From positions 645,357 to 709,356 of the forward strand of contig NZ_LMIR01000002.1 in assembly GCF_001429165.1 (NCBI RefSeq): a DNA stretch of 64,000 nt. The letters run 5' to 3'. Made by a program: the position numbers and the translations under genes. The DNA comes from Agromyces sp. Root81 (GTDB lineage: Bacteria; Actinomycetota; Actinomycetes; Actinomycetales; Microbacteriaceae). The stretch's first letter is position 1. Each line of letters starts with the position of its first letter. The notes beneath the pieces are model-generated. The model was not told the origin of the DNA, made no database searches, and saw nothing but the letters and a program-made list of their open reading frames with translations. Positions 55,415 through 64,000 of the stretch are shown here, piece after piece.

Positions 55415-56743
55415 CTACTTGTTGACCGTGAAGCCCTGCTCGTTGCCGAACTGGACGAGGGTGTCCTGCCATTCGACGAGTGCCTCGTTCAGGTCGCCGC
55501 CGGAGCCGAGCGCCTTGCCGACCGAGTCGGAGAACACGTTGTTGGCGTAGCCCTGGTAGGGCAGGTACTGCCATCCGGGGATGACCGAGGCGGACGATGC
55601 CGCACCGATCTGGTTGGCGGGCTGGCCACCGTACGACTCGTACGGGTGGTCGAGCCACTCGGGGTTCTCGAGGTCGGCGATGGTCGACGGGAAGCCGTTC
55701 TGGTTCAGCAGAGCGCGGCCTTCGCCATCGGCGAGGTACTTGAGGATGCCTGCAGCTGCAGCCTTGTTCTCGCTCTGCGAGGTGACAGCGAGGCCGCTGC
55801 CGCCGTTCTCGGCCGAAGCCGGCTCGCCGTCCCACGTCGGCATCGGAGCGACCTGGAAGCGGCCGGCGGGGCCGTAGTCGTCCATGCCGCTGATCATCCA
55901 CGAGCCCATCAGCAGGGTGCCGAGCTTGTCCTGCGTGAGCGCCTTGGTCCACTCGTCCGACCAGGTCGACAGGCCCGAGAGCTCGCCGGCCTCGAGGCGT
56001 GCGCCCCAGAAGTCCGAGAACTTCTTGGTGCCCTCGTCCTGCAGGTCGATCGTGATGTTCTCACCATCGGTCTTGAAGGGCTGGCCGCCCGATGCCCAGA
56101 TCATGCTGGTGAAGAAACCCGCGTCGCCGCTGTTCGCGATGTAGGCCTCGGGGTCTGCGGCGTGGATCGCGGCCGAAGCGACGGCGAACTCATCCCACGT
56201 GGTGGGCGCCTCGGTGATGCCCGCCTTCTCGTAGAGGGCCTTGTTGTAGATCATGACCATGGGGCCGGAGTCCGACGGCATTGCGACGAGCTGGTCCTGC
56301 ACGTTGACCGAGTTCCAGGTCGACGCGGTGAATGCGTCCTCGTACTCGTCGAGACCGTAGGGGGCGAGGTCGGCGAGCGCGTCGCCGAGGGTCAGCTGCG
56401 GCAGCGTCTGGTACTCGACGGGAACGATGTCAGGAGCGCCCTTGCCCGCCTTGATGGCGTTCTGGAGCTTCGTGACGACGGCGTCGGGGTTCTCGAGCTT
56501 GACGACGTCGAACGTGACGTTCGGGTATGCCTTCGAGATCGCGTCGGCCTGCTCCTGGGTGGTGTCGCTCCAGGTCCACCAGGTGAGCGTGACGTCTTCC
56601 TTGAGCGCCGCGTCGGTGTCGGTCGAGCCGCTGTCGGCGCCCGGGGCTGCGCCACTGCAGCCTGCGAGCACTCCGACGAGCAGCGCACCGGTGCCGAGGA
56701 CGGCACCGAGACGCGCCCATCGGCGGGTGGTGTTTCGTTCCAT
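55415..56743 (-). CDS. ABC sugar-binding lipoprotein
   Basis: The 442-residue protein has a lipoprotein signal with lipobox LAGC, followed by a family 1 solute-binding domain (LTWWTWSDTTQEQADAISKAYPNVTFDVV ... GSWMISGMDDYGPAGRFQVAPMP). It delivers oligosaccharides to the membrane permeases encoded upstream. The gene is third in its operon, after both permeases, rather than first as is more common. The substrate is probably a galactose- or glucose-containing oligosaccharide, judged from the enzymes nearby. Confidence 0.93.
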   Translation of the reverse strand: MERNTTRRWARLGAVLGTGALLVGVLAGCSGAAPGADSGSTDTDAALKEDVTLTWWTWSDTTQEQADAISKAYPNVTFDVVKLENPDAVVTKLQNAIKAGKGAPDIVPVEYQTLPQLTLGDALADLAPYGLDEYEDAFTASTWNSVNVQDQLVAMPSDSGPMVMIYNKALYEKAGITEAPTTWDEFAVASAAIHAADPEAYIANSGDAGFFTSMIWASGGQPFKTDGENITIDLQDEGTKKFSDFWGARLEAGELSGLSTWSDEWTKALTQDKLGTLLMGSWMISGMDDYGPAGRFQVAPMPTWDGEPASAENGGSGLAVTSQSENKAAAAGILKYLADGEGRALLNQNGFPSTIADLENPEWLDHPYESYGGQPANQIGAASSASVIPGWQYLPYQGYANNVFSDSVGKALGSGGDLNEALVEWQDTLVQFGNEQGFTVNK

Positions 56744-56796
56744 TGCTGTGATTCCCTTCGCTTGGTGTTGGGGGTTGTTACGCCGGACGAGCCGGA

Positions 56797-57744
56797 CTAC
56801 TTGACGCTCCCGGCGGTCAGTCCCGACTGCCAGTAGCGCTGCAGGTAGAGGAATGCCGCCGAGATCGGGATGACGGTGAGCAGCGAACCCGTGATCACGA
56901 GGTTCGGGATCGCCTGGCCACCGATCGCGCTCGACTGCGCCGACCACTGGGCGAGGCCGACCGGGAGCGGGTACCACTGGGGGTCGCTCAGCATGATCAG
57001 GGGAAGGAAGTAGTTGTTCCAGGTCGCGACGACCGTGAACATCAGCACCGTGATCAATGCCGGCGCGAGCTGGCGCAGCGCGATGACGAAGAAGATGCGG
57101 ATCTCGCCGGCGCCGTCGAGACGCGCGGCCTCGAGAAGTTCGTCGGGGATCGCCTCGACGGCGTACACCCACACGAGGTAGAGGCCGAATGCGCTCACCA
57201 TCGACGGGATGATCACCGACAACGGCGTGTTCGTGAGCCCGAGCCCGCTGAAGAGCAGGAACTGCGGCACCGCGAGCGCCGAGGCCGGAATGGCCATCGC
57301 ACCGAGGATGATCGCGAACACCCATTTGCGCCCCGGGAAGTTGTACTTCGCGAGACCGTACCCGGCCAGCGTCGCGAGGAGTGTGGCGCCGCCTGCACCG
57401 ATGACCACGTAGACCAGGGTGTTGCCGAGCCAGCGCAGGAAGATGCCGTCCTGGTACGTGAACGTGTCGACGATGTTCTGGAAGAGGGAGAACTCGCCGC
57501 TGAACCAGAAGGCGAAGGAGTTGTAGAGCGAGTCCATCGTCTTCGTGGAGTTCACGACGAGCCACCACAGCGGCACGAGGCAGTAGAGCAGCATCAGCGT
57601 CATGAGGATGCCGAGGGTGATGGAGGCCCGCTTGTGGCGTGGCGTCGCCGCCTTCGCCCGCTTGGACTCCGTGCGCGCGACCTTGCCGCTCGCCAGCCGG
57701 CTCGGCGCGCGGCCGGATCGGGCTCCCGTGTCGACGGCGCTCAC
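56797..57744 (-). CDS. ABC sugar permease, MalG-type
   Basis: The 315-residue membrane protein has six helices and the EAA loop ELLEAARLDGAGEIRIFFVIALRQLAPA that docks the ATPase. The N-terminal basic extension (MSAVDTGARSGRAPSRLASGKVARTESKRAKAATPRHKRA) is cytoplasmic. The GTG start at 57744 overlaps the upstream permease (GTGA). No ATPase gene is in the operon, so a shared MsiK-like ATPase elsewhere is expected. Confidence 0.92.
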   Translation of the reverse strand: MSAVDTGARSGRAPSRLASGKVARTESKRAKAATPRHKRASITLGILMTLMLLYCLVPLWWLVVNSTKTMDSLYNSFAFWFSGEFSLFQNIVDTFTYQDGIFLRWLGNTLVYVVIGAGGATLLATLAGYGLAKYNFPGRKWVFAIILGAMAIPASALAVPQFLLFSGLGLTNTPLSVIIPSMVSAFGLYLVWVYAVEAIPDELLEAARLDGAGEIRIFFVIALRQLAPALITVLMFTVVATWNNYFLPLIMLSDPQWYPLPVGLAQWSAQSSAIGGQAIPNLVITGSLLTVIPISAAFLYLQRYWQSGLTAGSVK

Positions 57745-58718
57745 TTCGCTTCCTTCTTTTCGCCGCCGAGCTGGACGAGGTAGGCGACCACCATGGTGAT
57801 GACTCCCGAGACGATCGCGATCGCGGCAGCGTAGTTGAACTGCGAGCCGGCGAACGACAGGTTGAAGGCGTAGAGGTTGGGTGTGAAGTACGTTGTGATC
57901 GAGTTCGGCGCGATGGTCTGCAGGATCGACGGCTCGTTGAAGAGCTGGAAGCTGCCGATGACGGAGAAGATCGTGGCGATGATCAGGGCTCCGCGGATCG
58001 AGGGGAGCTTGATCGAGAAGATCGTGCGGAAGGTGCCGGCGCCGTCGATCTCGGCGGCCTCGTACAGCTCCTGCGGCACCGCTTTCAACGCGGAGAAGAA
58101 GATGAGCATGTTGTAGCCGACGAACTCCCACGTGACGATGTTGCCGATCGACAGCAGGATGAAGTTCTCCGCGAGCGGCGAGGGGAGGTCCGCACCGAAG
58201 AAGCGGTTGATATCGGCGACGAGCCCGAACTGCGAACCGTACATGTAGCCCCAGATCATCACCGCGACGACGCCGGGCACGGCGTAGGGCAGGAAGATCG
58301 AGAGCCGGTAGAACGGCACCCAGCGAAGCCGCGCGCTGTCGAGCGCGAGGGCCGCGAACAGCGCGAGCCCGAGCATGATCGGCACCTGCACGAGCAGGAA
58401 GATCGAGACGCGGAGCATGGCCTCCCAGAACTTCGGGTCGACCATCGCCATGCCGTAGTTCTCGAGCCCGACGAAGGAGTTGCCGCCGATGAGCGTCTCG
58501 CGGAAGAGCGACAGGTAGATCGCGTACACGAGGGGCGCGAGGAAGACGAGCGCGAAGATGAGCATGAACGGACCGACGAACCACCAGCCCGACCAGTTGC
58601 GGCGCACGCGCTTGCGGCGATTGCCGCCGGACGATGCGGTGCGACCCACGGCGACCGTGGCGTACGTCTCGGTCGAGACTCCGGCGGGCTGCTGGGGGTG
58701 AACATGCGCCACGGTCAT
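57741..58718 (-). CDS. ABC sugar permease, MalF-type
   Basis: The 325-residue membrane protein has six helices; the EAA loop is QELYEAAEIDGAGTFRTIFSIKLPSIRGA. It is first in the leftward importer operon, 87 nt downstream of a -10 box. It forms the heterodimeric channel with the next gene's product. Confidence 0.92.
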   Translation of the reverse strand: MTVAHVHPQQPAGVSTETYATVAVGRTASSGGNRRKRVRRNWSGWWFVGPFMLIFALVFLAPLVYAIYLSLFRETLIGGNSFVGLENYGMAMVDPKFWEAMLRVSIFLLVQVPIMLGLALFAALALDSARLRWVPFYRLSIFLPYAVPGVVAVMIWGYMYGSQFGLVADINRFFGADLPSPLAENFILLSIGNIVTWEFVGYNMLIFFSALKAVPQELYEAAEIDGAGTFRTIFSIKLPSIRGALIIATIFSVIGSFQLFNEPSILQTIAPNSITTYFTPNLYAFNLSFAGSQFNYAAAIAIVSGVITMVVAYLVQLGGEKKEAK

Positions 58719-58783
58719 CTGCGGCCTTCTCTCGCGCCTCGGGTTGGCGACGTCTTCGTCATTCGCGTCCGCACTCCTTCGTG

Positions 58784-58834
58784 AATGTTTGCGTTCCCAT
58801 CGCAGTATAGGCGAGGATGATGTTTGCGCAAACA
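58784..58834. promoter_or_regulatory. divergent promoter region with LacI operator
   Basis: TGTTTGCGCAAACA (58821-58834) is a perfect LacI-type palindrome with central CG. On the minus strand it overlaps a -35 box TTGCGC (58831-58826); a -10 box TATACT follows (58809-58804, 16-nt spacer) for the importer operon. A half-site TGTTTGCG lies at 58786-58793. The GH13 gene begins 38 nt to the right, so one operator can control both directions. Confidence 0.75.
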
Positions 58835-58871
58835 GAATCGGGGAAATCCGAATGTCACAAAGGAGTCACGC

Positions 58872-60551
58872 TTGCCAGCGACCGCCGTCCAACCCCGGGA
58901 TTCCGGGCATCCCCGCGCTGCACGCGCCGAGGGTCGCGTGAACAAGGAGTGGTGGCGCACCGCCGTCATCTACCAGGTCTACCCGCGCTCGTTCGCCGAC
59001 GGCGACGGCGACGGCATCGGCGACCTGCCCGGCATCACCTCGCGCCTCGACGCACTGCAGGAGCTCGGCGTCGACGCGGTGTGGCTGTCCCCCTTCTACA
59101 CGTCCCCGCAGCGCGACGGCGGTTACGACGTCGCCGACTACTGCGACGTCGACCCGCTCTTCGGCACCCTGGCCGACTTCGACGCGCTGCTGCTCGCGGC
59201 GCACGCCCGAGACATGCGCGTGATCGCCGACATCGTGCCCAACCACTCCAGTTCGCAGCATCCGTGGTTCCAGGCGGCGCTCGACGCCGCACCAGGCGGC
59301 ATCGAGCGCGGCCGATACCTGTTCCGTGAGGGCCGGGGCATCGACGGCACCGAACCGCCGAACAACTGGCGGTCGCATTTCGGCGGCCCCGCCTGGACCC
59401 GGGCGACCGAGGCCGACGGCGCACCGGGGCAGTGGTACCTCCACCTCTTCGACACCTCGCAGCCCGACTTCGACTGGTCCAACGAGGAAGTGCGCGAGGA
59501 GTTCCGGCGCATCCTGCGGTTCTGGCTCGACCGCGGCATCGACGGGTTCCGCGTCGACGTCGCCAGCAGCCTCGTGAAGGCGGAGGGGCTCCCCGACCTC
59601 GACCCAGAACTCGACGAGGACCTCGCGCCGTACACCGGCCAGCCCGGCGTGCACGAGATCTACCGCGACTGGCGTGCGCTCCTCGACGAGTACGAGGGCG
59701 ATCGCGTGCTCGTCGCCGAATCGTGGATCAAGCCGCTCACCCGTCGCGCCGAGTGGGTGCGTCCCGACGAGATGCACCAGGCCTTCAACGACCTCTTCGA
59801 CGACTGGGATGCACCGACCCTTCGGCGCATCATCGACGACACGCTCGACGCATTCTCGGCCGTGGGCGCGCCGTCGACCTGGGTCGCCTCCAATCACGAC
59901 ACAGTCCGTCAGGCCACCCGGCTCTCGCTCCCGAGGTCGGAGCGCCCCAACGGACTCGGGCCGAACTCGACCGGCATCGCGTCGTATGACGACACGCTCC
60001 CCCGTGCACGTGCGCTCGCACTCCTCACGCTGTCGCTGCCCGGCTCGGCGTACCTGTACCAGGGCGAAGAGCTCGGCCTGCCCGAGGTCTCGGAAATCCC
60101 CGACGAGGCGCGGCAGGATCCCACCTTCTTCCGCACCGAGGGCGAGCAGTATGGCCGCGACGGATGCCGCGTGCCCCTGCCCTGGGAGGCCGACGCGCCC
60201 TCCTACGGCTTCGGCCCCGGGGAGGCGTCATGGCTGCCGCAGCCCGAGCTCTGGGGCAGGCTGGCGCGCGACCGCCAGCAGGACGTCGCCGATTCGACGC
60301 TGACCCTCTACCAGGACGCGGTCGCACTGCGCCGCTCGCGTACGCTCGGCGCAGGACACGTCGAATGGCTGCCCGGATACCCAACGCACGTCCTCGCCTT
60401 CCGCAACGGCAATACGACCGTGCTCGTCAACATGGGCAGTGAACCGGCCCCGCTCCCCGCGGGCGAAGTGCTGCTCTCGAGCGCAGCCACCAGCACCACC
60501 AGCACCACCAGCACCCTCGACCCTGACACCGCAGTTTGGATGCACGCATGA
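58872..60551 (+). CDS. alpha-glucosidase/oligo-1,6-glucosidase, GH13
   Basis: The 559-residue enzyme opens with WWRTAVIYQVYPRSFADGDGDGIGDLPGI, a GH13 subfamily 23/30 signature. The catalytic residues are D in GFRVDVAS (about 230), E in VLVAESWI (about 282) and D in SNHDTVR (about 341). It splits terminal alpha-glucosyl bonds of short imported sugars. I chose TTG 58872 because AAAGGAG lies 6 nt before it; a GTG at 58938 is the alternative. A Ser/Thr repeat (TSTTSTTSTL) is near the C terminus. It is the first gene of a three-gene operon. Confidence 0.92.
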   Translation: MPATAVQPRDSGHPRAARAEGRVNKEWWRTAVIYQVYPRSFADGDGDGIGDLPGITSRLDALQELGVDAVWLSPFYTSPQRDGGYDVADYCDVDPLFGTLADFDALLLAAHARDMRVIADIVPNHSSSQHPWFQAALDAAPGGIERGRYLFREGRGIDGTEPPNNWRSHFGGPAWTRATEADGAPGQWYLHLFDTSQPDFDWSNEEVREEFRRILRFWLDRGIDGFRVDVASSLVKAEGLPDLDPELDEDLAPYTGQPGVHEIYRDWRALLDEYEGDRVLVAESWIKPLTRRAEWVRPDEMHQAFNDLFDDWDAPTLRRIIDDTLDAFSAVGAPSTWVASNHDTVRQATRLSLPRSERPNGLGPNSTGIASYDDTLPRARALALLTLSLPGSAYLYQGEELGLPEVSEIPDEARQDPTFFRTEGEQYGRDGCRVPLPWEADAPSYGFGPGEASWLPQPELWGRLARDRQQDVADSTLTLYQDAVALRRSRTLGAGHVEWLPGYPTHVLAFRNGNTTVLVNMGSEPAPLPAGEVLLSSAATSTTSTTSTLDPDTAVWMHA

Positions 60552-62632
60552 TCACCACCGTCCACGTCGTCTTCAAGACGCACCTCGACCTCGGCTTCAC
60601 CGACACCGCCGCGAACGTCACCGACCGGTACGTGCACGAGTACCTCCCCCGGGCGATCGCGCTGGCGGAGGAGCTCGAACGCCGCGGCGGCGAGGCCCGC
60701 TTCATCTGGACCACCGGCTCCTGGATGATCCACGAGGCGCTCCGACTCGGCGACGCCGAGGAGCGCGCGGCGCTCGAACGCGCGATCCGGGCCGGCCACG
60801 TGACCTGGCATGGCCTGCCGATGACGACGCACACCGAGCTCATGGACGCCGGTCTCGTCGAGCACGGCATCGCGATCGGCCGGAAGCTCGACGCCCGCTT
60901 CGGCCACAGCACGATGGCCGCGAAGATGACGGATGTCCCGGGCCACACGATCGGCCTCGTGCCCTTCCTCGCCCGGGGCGGCCTCGACTTCCTGCACCTC
61001 GGCGTCAACGGGGCATCCGCTGTGCCCGACGTGCCGGAGTTCTTCGTCTGGCGCGCGCCCGACGGCAACGAGGTCGTCGTGAACTACGCACAGAGCTACG
61101 GTGCCACCGAGCTCGGCGTGGCCGTGGTGCCCGGCGGCGCCGACGCCCTCCACCTCGCGCACACCGGCGACAACTTCGGACCCCCGCCGGTCGAGGAGGT
61201 CGAGGCGCTGTTCGCCGAGCTCCAGGCCGCCTACCCAGGGGCTCGCGTGATCGCCTCGACGCTCGACGCCTTCAGCCGCGAAGCGGTCGCCGCTCGCGCG
61301 AGCCTGCCGGTGCTCGAGCAGGAGATCGGCGACTCCTGGATCCACGGCGTCGCGAGCGACCCGGTGCAGACCGCCCGGCTGCGGGCGCTGCTCCGGCTGC
61401 GCACCGAGTGGCTCACCGCAGGCGCGCTCGTGCCGGGCACCGAGGAGTGCGACGCGTTCAGCGACGGCCTGCTGCTCGTGCCCGAGCACACGTGGGGCGA
61501 GGACCTGAAGACCTACCTGCCCGACTACGTGAACTACGAGAAGGCCGACTTCCAGCGCGCGCGTGCCGCGGATGTCGTCGACCCGATGCGGAACGCCGAC
61601 GAGTTCGACGTCTACGCCTGGGCGTACACCGAGCACCCGAGCCCCCAGGGCCTCGCCTACGCGGCGTTCGAGCGTTCCTGGGCCGAGCAGCGCGCCCACC
61701 TCGATCGCGCGCTGGCGGCGCTCTCGCCCGAGCGTCGTGCCGAGGCCGACGCCGCGATCGCCGCGACACGGCCCGGCGACGACGCCCACGCGGCGCCGGC
61801 CGGCGCCGAGATCGACCTCGACGCCGAGCTGGCGGCCGGCGCCTACCGGGTGCGGTTCGGCACCGACGGGTCGCTCGTCGCCCTCGTCGACGCCGACGGA
61901 ACGGACTGGGCGGGGCCGGAGCATCCGCTCGCCGCCTACCGTTACGAGACGTTCGACGAGCGCGACGAGGCACGCTGGCTGGAGGAGTACTGCCGCGACA
62001 TGGACGAGAACGCCATGTGGGCCGTGCCCGACCAGGCCAAGCCCGGGCTCGCGATCGCCGACACCCTGCCCGCCACGACGTTCGCACCGAGCATCGTCTC
62101 GGCCGAGCACTCGACCGACGGCACCGACACGGTCGTCGCGCTGAACCTCGCGCTGCCCGAAGCCGCGTGCGAGACCTGGGGCGGGCCACGGGACATCCGA
62201 CTCGCCTACCGCTTCCCCGCGGAGGCCGGGCCGATCGGGGTCACGCTCGACCTCCGTGGCAAGGACGCCTCGCGCCTGCCCGAGGCGAGCTGGCTCGGGT
62301 TCCGCCCGCGGGTCGAGCCCGGCGACTGGCGACTCACGAAGCTCGACACGCCCGTCGACCCGCAGTCCGTCGTGCGGAACGGCAACCGCAGCCTGCACGC
62401 GGTCGCCGAGGTGACGCACACGGCGGCGCAGACCTTCTCGCTGCGGCCCGTCGACGCGGCACTCGTCGCGGTCGGCCGCCCCGCGCTCTACCGGTTCGAC
62501 AACACCGTGCCCGACCCGGACGACGGCATGCACGTGAACCTGCACAACAACGTCTGGGGCACGAACTTCACGATGTGGTTCGACGACGACCTGCGGTTCC
62601 GGTTCGTGCTCGACCTCGGGGCAGCGCGATGA
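60548..62632 (+). CDS. DUF5054 protein, GH38-like glycosidase candidate
   Basis: The 694-residue protein begins TTVHVVFKTHLDLGFTD, the DUF5054 signature. This resembles the first metal-binding strand (H-x-D) of GH38 alpha-mannosidases, and MTDVPGHTIGLVPFLA and WGEDLKTYLPDYVNYE support a related barrel. The substrate is not known. An ATGA overlap joins it to the GH13 gene, so it probably processes a related sugar. Confidence 0.8.
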   Translation: MITTVHVVFKTHLDLGFTDTAANVTDRYVHEYLPRAIALAEELERRGGEARFIWTTGSWMIHEALRLGDAEERAALERAIRAGHVTWHGLPMTTHTELMDAGLVEHGIAIGRKLDARFGHSTMAAKMTDVPGHTIGLVPFLARGGLDFLHLGVNGASAVPDVPEFFVWRAPDGNEVVVNYAQSYGATELGVAVVPGGADALHLAHTGDNFGPPPVEEVEALFAELQAAYPGARVIASTLDAFSREAVAARASLPVLEQEIGDSWIHGVASDPVQTARLRALLRLRTEWLTAGALVPGTEECDAFSDGLLLVPEHTWGEDLKTYLPDYVNYEKADFQRARAADVVDPMRNADEFDVYAWAYTEHPSPQGLAYAAFERSWAEQRAHLDRALAALSPERRAEADAAIAATRPGDDAHAAPAGAEIDLDAELAAGAYRVRFGTDGSLVALVDADGTDWAGPEHPLAAYRYETFDERDEARWLEEYCRDMDENAMWAVPDQAKPGLAIADTLPATTFAPSIVSAEHSTDGTDTVVALNLALPEAACETWGGPRDIRLAYRFPAEAGPIGVTLDLRGKDASRLPEASWLGFRPRVEPGDWRLTKLDTPVDPQSVVRNGNRSLHAVAEVTHTAAQTFSLRPVDAALVAVGRPALYRFDNTVPDPDDGMHVNLHNNVWGTNFTMWFDDDLRFRFVLDLGAAR

Positions 62633-63747
62633 CCGCGTCGCTCGTGACGAGCCCTCCGGTCGTGATGGCGCCGCGCGCCGACGGCTTCGAGATCGTCTGG
62701 GGCGTGGGCCGGCTGAGCCGAGGGTGGCTCGAGTGGAAGACGGCCGACGGCGCGCGCGGCACCGTGACGGGTGACGCGTTCGGCATGGTCGCGCAGGGTG
62801 ACCGGGTGCTGCGGGTGCGGGCGAGCGGGCTGCCCGCCGGCACGTCGCTCCGGGTGCGCTCGATCACCGAGGCGGTCGAGGGGCCCGCCGAGCGCCACGA
62901 GAGCGAGTGGAAGCCGGTGCGCACGCTCGACGGGGCATCCGACACCGCTCGCTTCGCGGTGTGGAACGACACCCATCAGCGCGACGACACCCTGCGGGCG
63001 CTGCACGAGGCCACGCCCGAGGTCGACGTGCTCGTCTGGAACGGCGACCTCTGCAACGACTGGACGGACCCGGCGGAGTTCCCCACGACGGTGCTGAACC
63101 CCGCCGGCCTCGACGTGAGCGCGGGCCGGCCCCTCGCGATCGTCGTGGGCAACCACGACGTTCGCGGCACGTGGGCGTACCAGCTCGAGGACTTCGTCGC
63201 CACGCCGGAGGGGCGGCCGTTCACGGCGTTCCGCATCGGGCCGGTCGCGTGCATCGTGCTGCACACCGGCGAGGACAAGCCCGACGACCACCCGACCTTC
63301 GAGGGCCGCGTGGCGTTCGATCCGCTCCGTGCCGAGCAGGCCGAGTGGCTGCGCGAGGTCACGGCCCGGCCGGAGTTCGCCGATGCCCCGTACCGCGTCG
63401 TCTTCTGCCACATCCCGCTGCGCTGGATCGACGAGGCCGTCGTCGACTACGACGCCGAGGGCTACGACTGGTTCAGCCGGAGGAGCCGCGACGCGTGGCA
63501 CGACGCGCTCGTCGGCTGGGGCGCCCAGGTCGTCGTGTCGGGTCACACGCACTACCAGACGTGGCTGCCGGCGACGGAGGAGTTCCCCTACGCCCAGCTC
63601 ATCAGCGGCGGACCCGATGCCGACACGGCATCCGACGAGGCGGCCGCGTGGATCGACGGCGCGGCGAGCTCCGACGAGCTCGTGCTCACGATGCGCGACC
63701 TCGGCGGCACGGTGCTGCACGAGGTGCGGCTCGCGCCGCTCGCCTGA
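62629..63747 (+). CDS. metallophosphoesterase
   Basis: The 372-residue protein has an N-terminal Ig-like part (about 1-100) and a calcineurin-like phosphoesterase core with WNDTHQ (about 113), VWNGDLCND, VGNHDVRG, FCHIPL and GHTHYQ, the full set of metal ligands. It is joined to the DUF5054 gene by ATGA and so belongs to the sugar operon. It may act on a sugar phosphate or phosphodiester; the substrate is not readable. Confidence 0.88.
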   Translation: MTASLVTSPPVVMAPRADGFEIVWGVGRLSRGWLEWKTADGARGTVTGDAFGMVAQGDRVLRVRASGLPAGTSLRVRSITEAVEGPAERHESEWKPVRTLDGASDTARFAVWNDTHQRDDTLRALHEATPEVDVLVWNGDLCNDWTDPAEFPTTVLNPAGLDVSAGRPLAIVVGNHDVRGTWAYQLEDFVATPEGRPFTAFRIGPVACIVLHTGEDKPDDHPTFEGRVAFDPLRAEQAEWLREVTARPEFADAPYRVVFCHIPLRWIDEAVVDYDAEGYDWFSRRSRDAWHDALVGWGAQVVVSGHTHYQTWLPATEEFPYAQLISGGPDADTASDEAAAWIDGAASSDELVLTMRDLGGTVLHEVRLAPLA

Positions 63748-63759
63748 CGGGAAGCAGCA

Positions 63760-63795
63760 GAAGGGGCCGGGTCGCAACAGCGACCCGGCCCCTTC
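63760..63795. terminator. terminator after the sugar operon
   Basis: GAAGGGGCCGGGTCGC pairs perfectly with 63780-63795 around AACA (16-bp stem). It separates the convergent operon and the last, partial gene. Confidence 0.85.
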
Positions 63796-63807
63796 GTCAT
63801 CCGCCGA

Positions 63808-64000
63808 TCAGCTGAGCGGCTTGCAGAGCAGCGCGTCGGGCACGCCGCCGTGGTTCCAGCGGTAGGTGTACGCGACGCCGGCGATGTACTCGCCGTCGCC
63901 GCACTGACCCTTGTAGTTGCCGGGCGCCCAGTCGCTCGCGGTCGAGCCGCCGCCGGCCGGGCGGGTGTCACCCTGGTCGAACCAGATCAGCCGGCCCTGG
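63808..64000 (-). CDS. C-terminal end of a secreted protein (partial)
   Basis: The last 63 codons of a leftward gene whose start is beyond the window edge. The sequence (LIWFDQGDTRP ... DWAPGNYKGQCGDGEYIAG ... HGGVPDALLCKPLS) matches a C-terminal domain type found on secreted actinobacterial enzymes, with two cysteines likely in a disulfide. The enzyme itself cannot be named from this part. Confidence 0.7.
   Translation of the reverse strand, partial: QGRLIWFDQGDTRPAGGGSTASDWAPGNYKGQCGDGEYIAGVAYTYRWNHGGVPDALLCKPLS

Noticed and set aside
60308..62545. Long minus-strand frame opposite the GH13 and DUF5054 genes
   Set aside because: It has no family features and is antisense to coupled genes with intact catalytic motifs.
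1..64000. CRISPR array
   Set aside because: The repeats found are tandem or dispersed, with no regular unit-spacer pattern, and no cas genes are present.

Overview
The window comes from a high-GC actinobacterium, most likely a member of the Microbacteriaceae (Agromyces/Microbacterium type). This rests on the base composition, GTG/TTG starts, many apparently leaderless promoters, ATGA/GTGA-coupled operons and the protein families present. It is a stretch of chromosome carrying two large insertions and one small one.

Left chromosomal part (1-4207): leftward genes for a DUF2652 cyclase-like protein, an MFS transporter fused to a cyclic-nucleotide-binding domain, hypoxanthine phosphoribosyltransferase (hpt) and tRNA(Ile)-lysidine synthase (tilS).

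Prophage (4208-20972, 16.8 kb): a compact siphovirus-type prophage lies between tilS and the divergent pyrophosphatase gene ppa, flanked by the 10-bp repeat TAACCTTATT. It has an immunity region with two divergent leaderless promoters, a replication protein with a probable internal origin, HNH nuclease, terminase, portal, a fused protease-capsid protein with an internal start, head-tail and tail genes, a lysis cassette, and a leftward right-end operon (small protein, small protein, HTH protein, integrase, lipoprotein). Read as a circle, the repressor frame runs through the attachment site and ends in an ATGA overlap with the first gene of that right-end operon. Integration therefore shortens the repressor from 137 to 107 residues and places tilS directly behind it. 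This resembles the integration-dependent immunity of mycobacteriophages BPs and Brujita and is the main discovery of the window.

Middle chromosomal part (20973-24757): ppa, two secreted coiled-coil cell-wall peptidases (NlpC/P60 and M23), and tRNA-Glu, tRNA-Asp and tRNA-Phe.

Integrative mobilizable element (24758-43870, 19.1 kb): inserted in the 3' end of tRNA-Phe. It carries integrase, excisionase, a HTH regulator, a MobF relaxase-helicase, and defence-like cargo: a 1371-residue NACHT/STAND-like NTPase with a C-terminal PD-(D/E)XK nuclease motif, a 1170-residue SIR2-like protein, a PIN-like protein, an AbiEi antitoxin with a truncated AbiEii toxin, and several unknown genes. Paired integrase arm-type sites mark both ends. 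A further 1.2-kb module (DUF1348 protein plus TetR regulator) lies between the right att copy and a third partial tRNA-Phe copy.

Right chromosomal part (45118-64000): a TetR-MFS-M20 amidohydrolase group, two membrane proteins, then a sugar-use locus: GH36 alpha-galactosidase, LacI regulator, GH35 beta-galactosidase, an ABC sugar importer without its own ATPase, a GH13 alpha-glucosidase, a DUF5054 protein and a metallophosphoesterase. A perfect TGTTTGCGCAAACA palindrome sits in the divergent promoter region of the importer and glucosidase operons. The window ends inside a secreted-protein gene.
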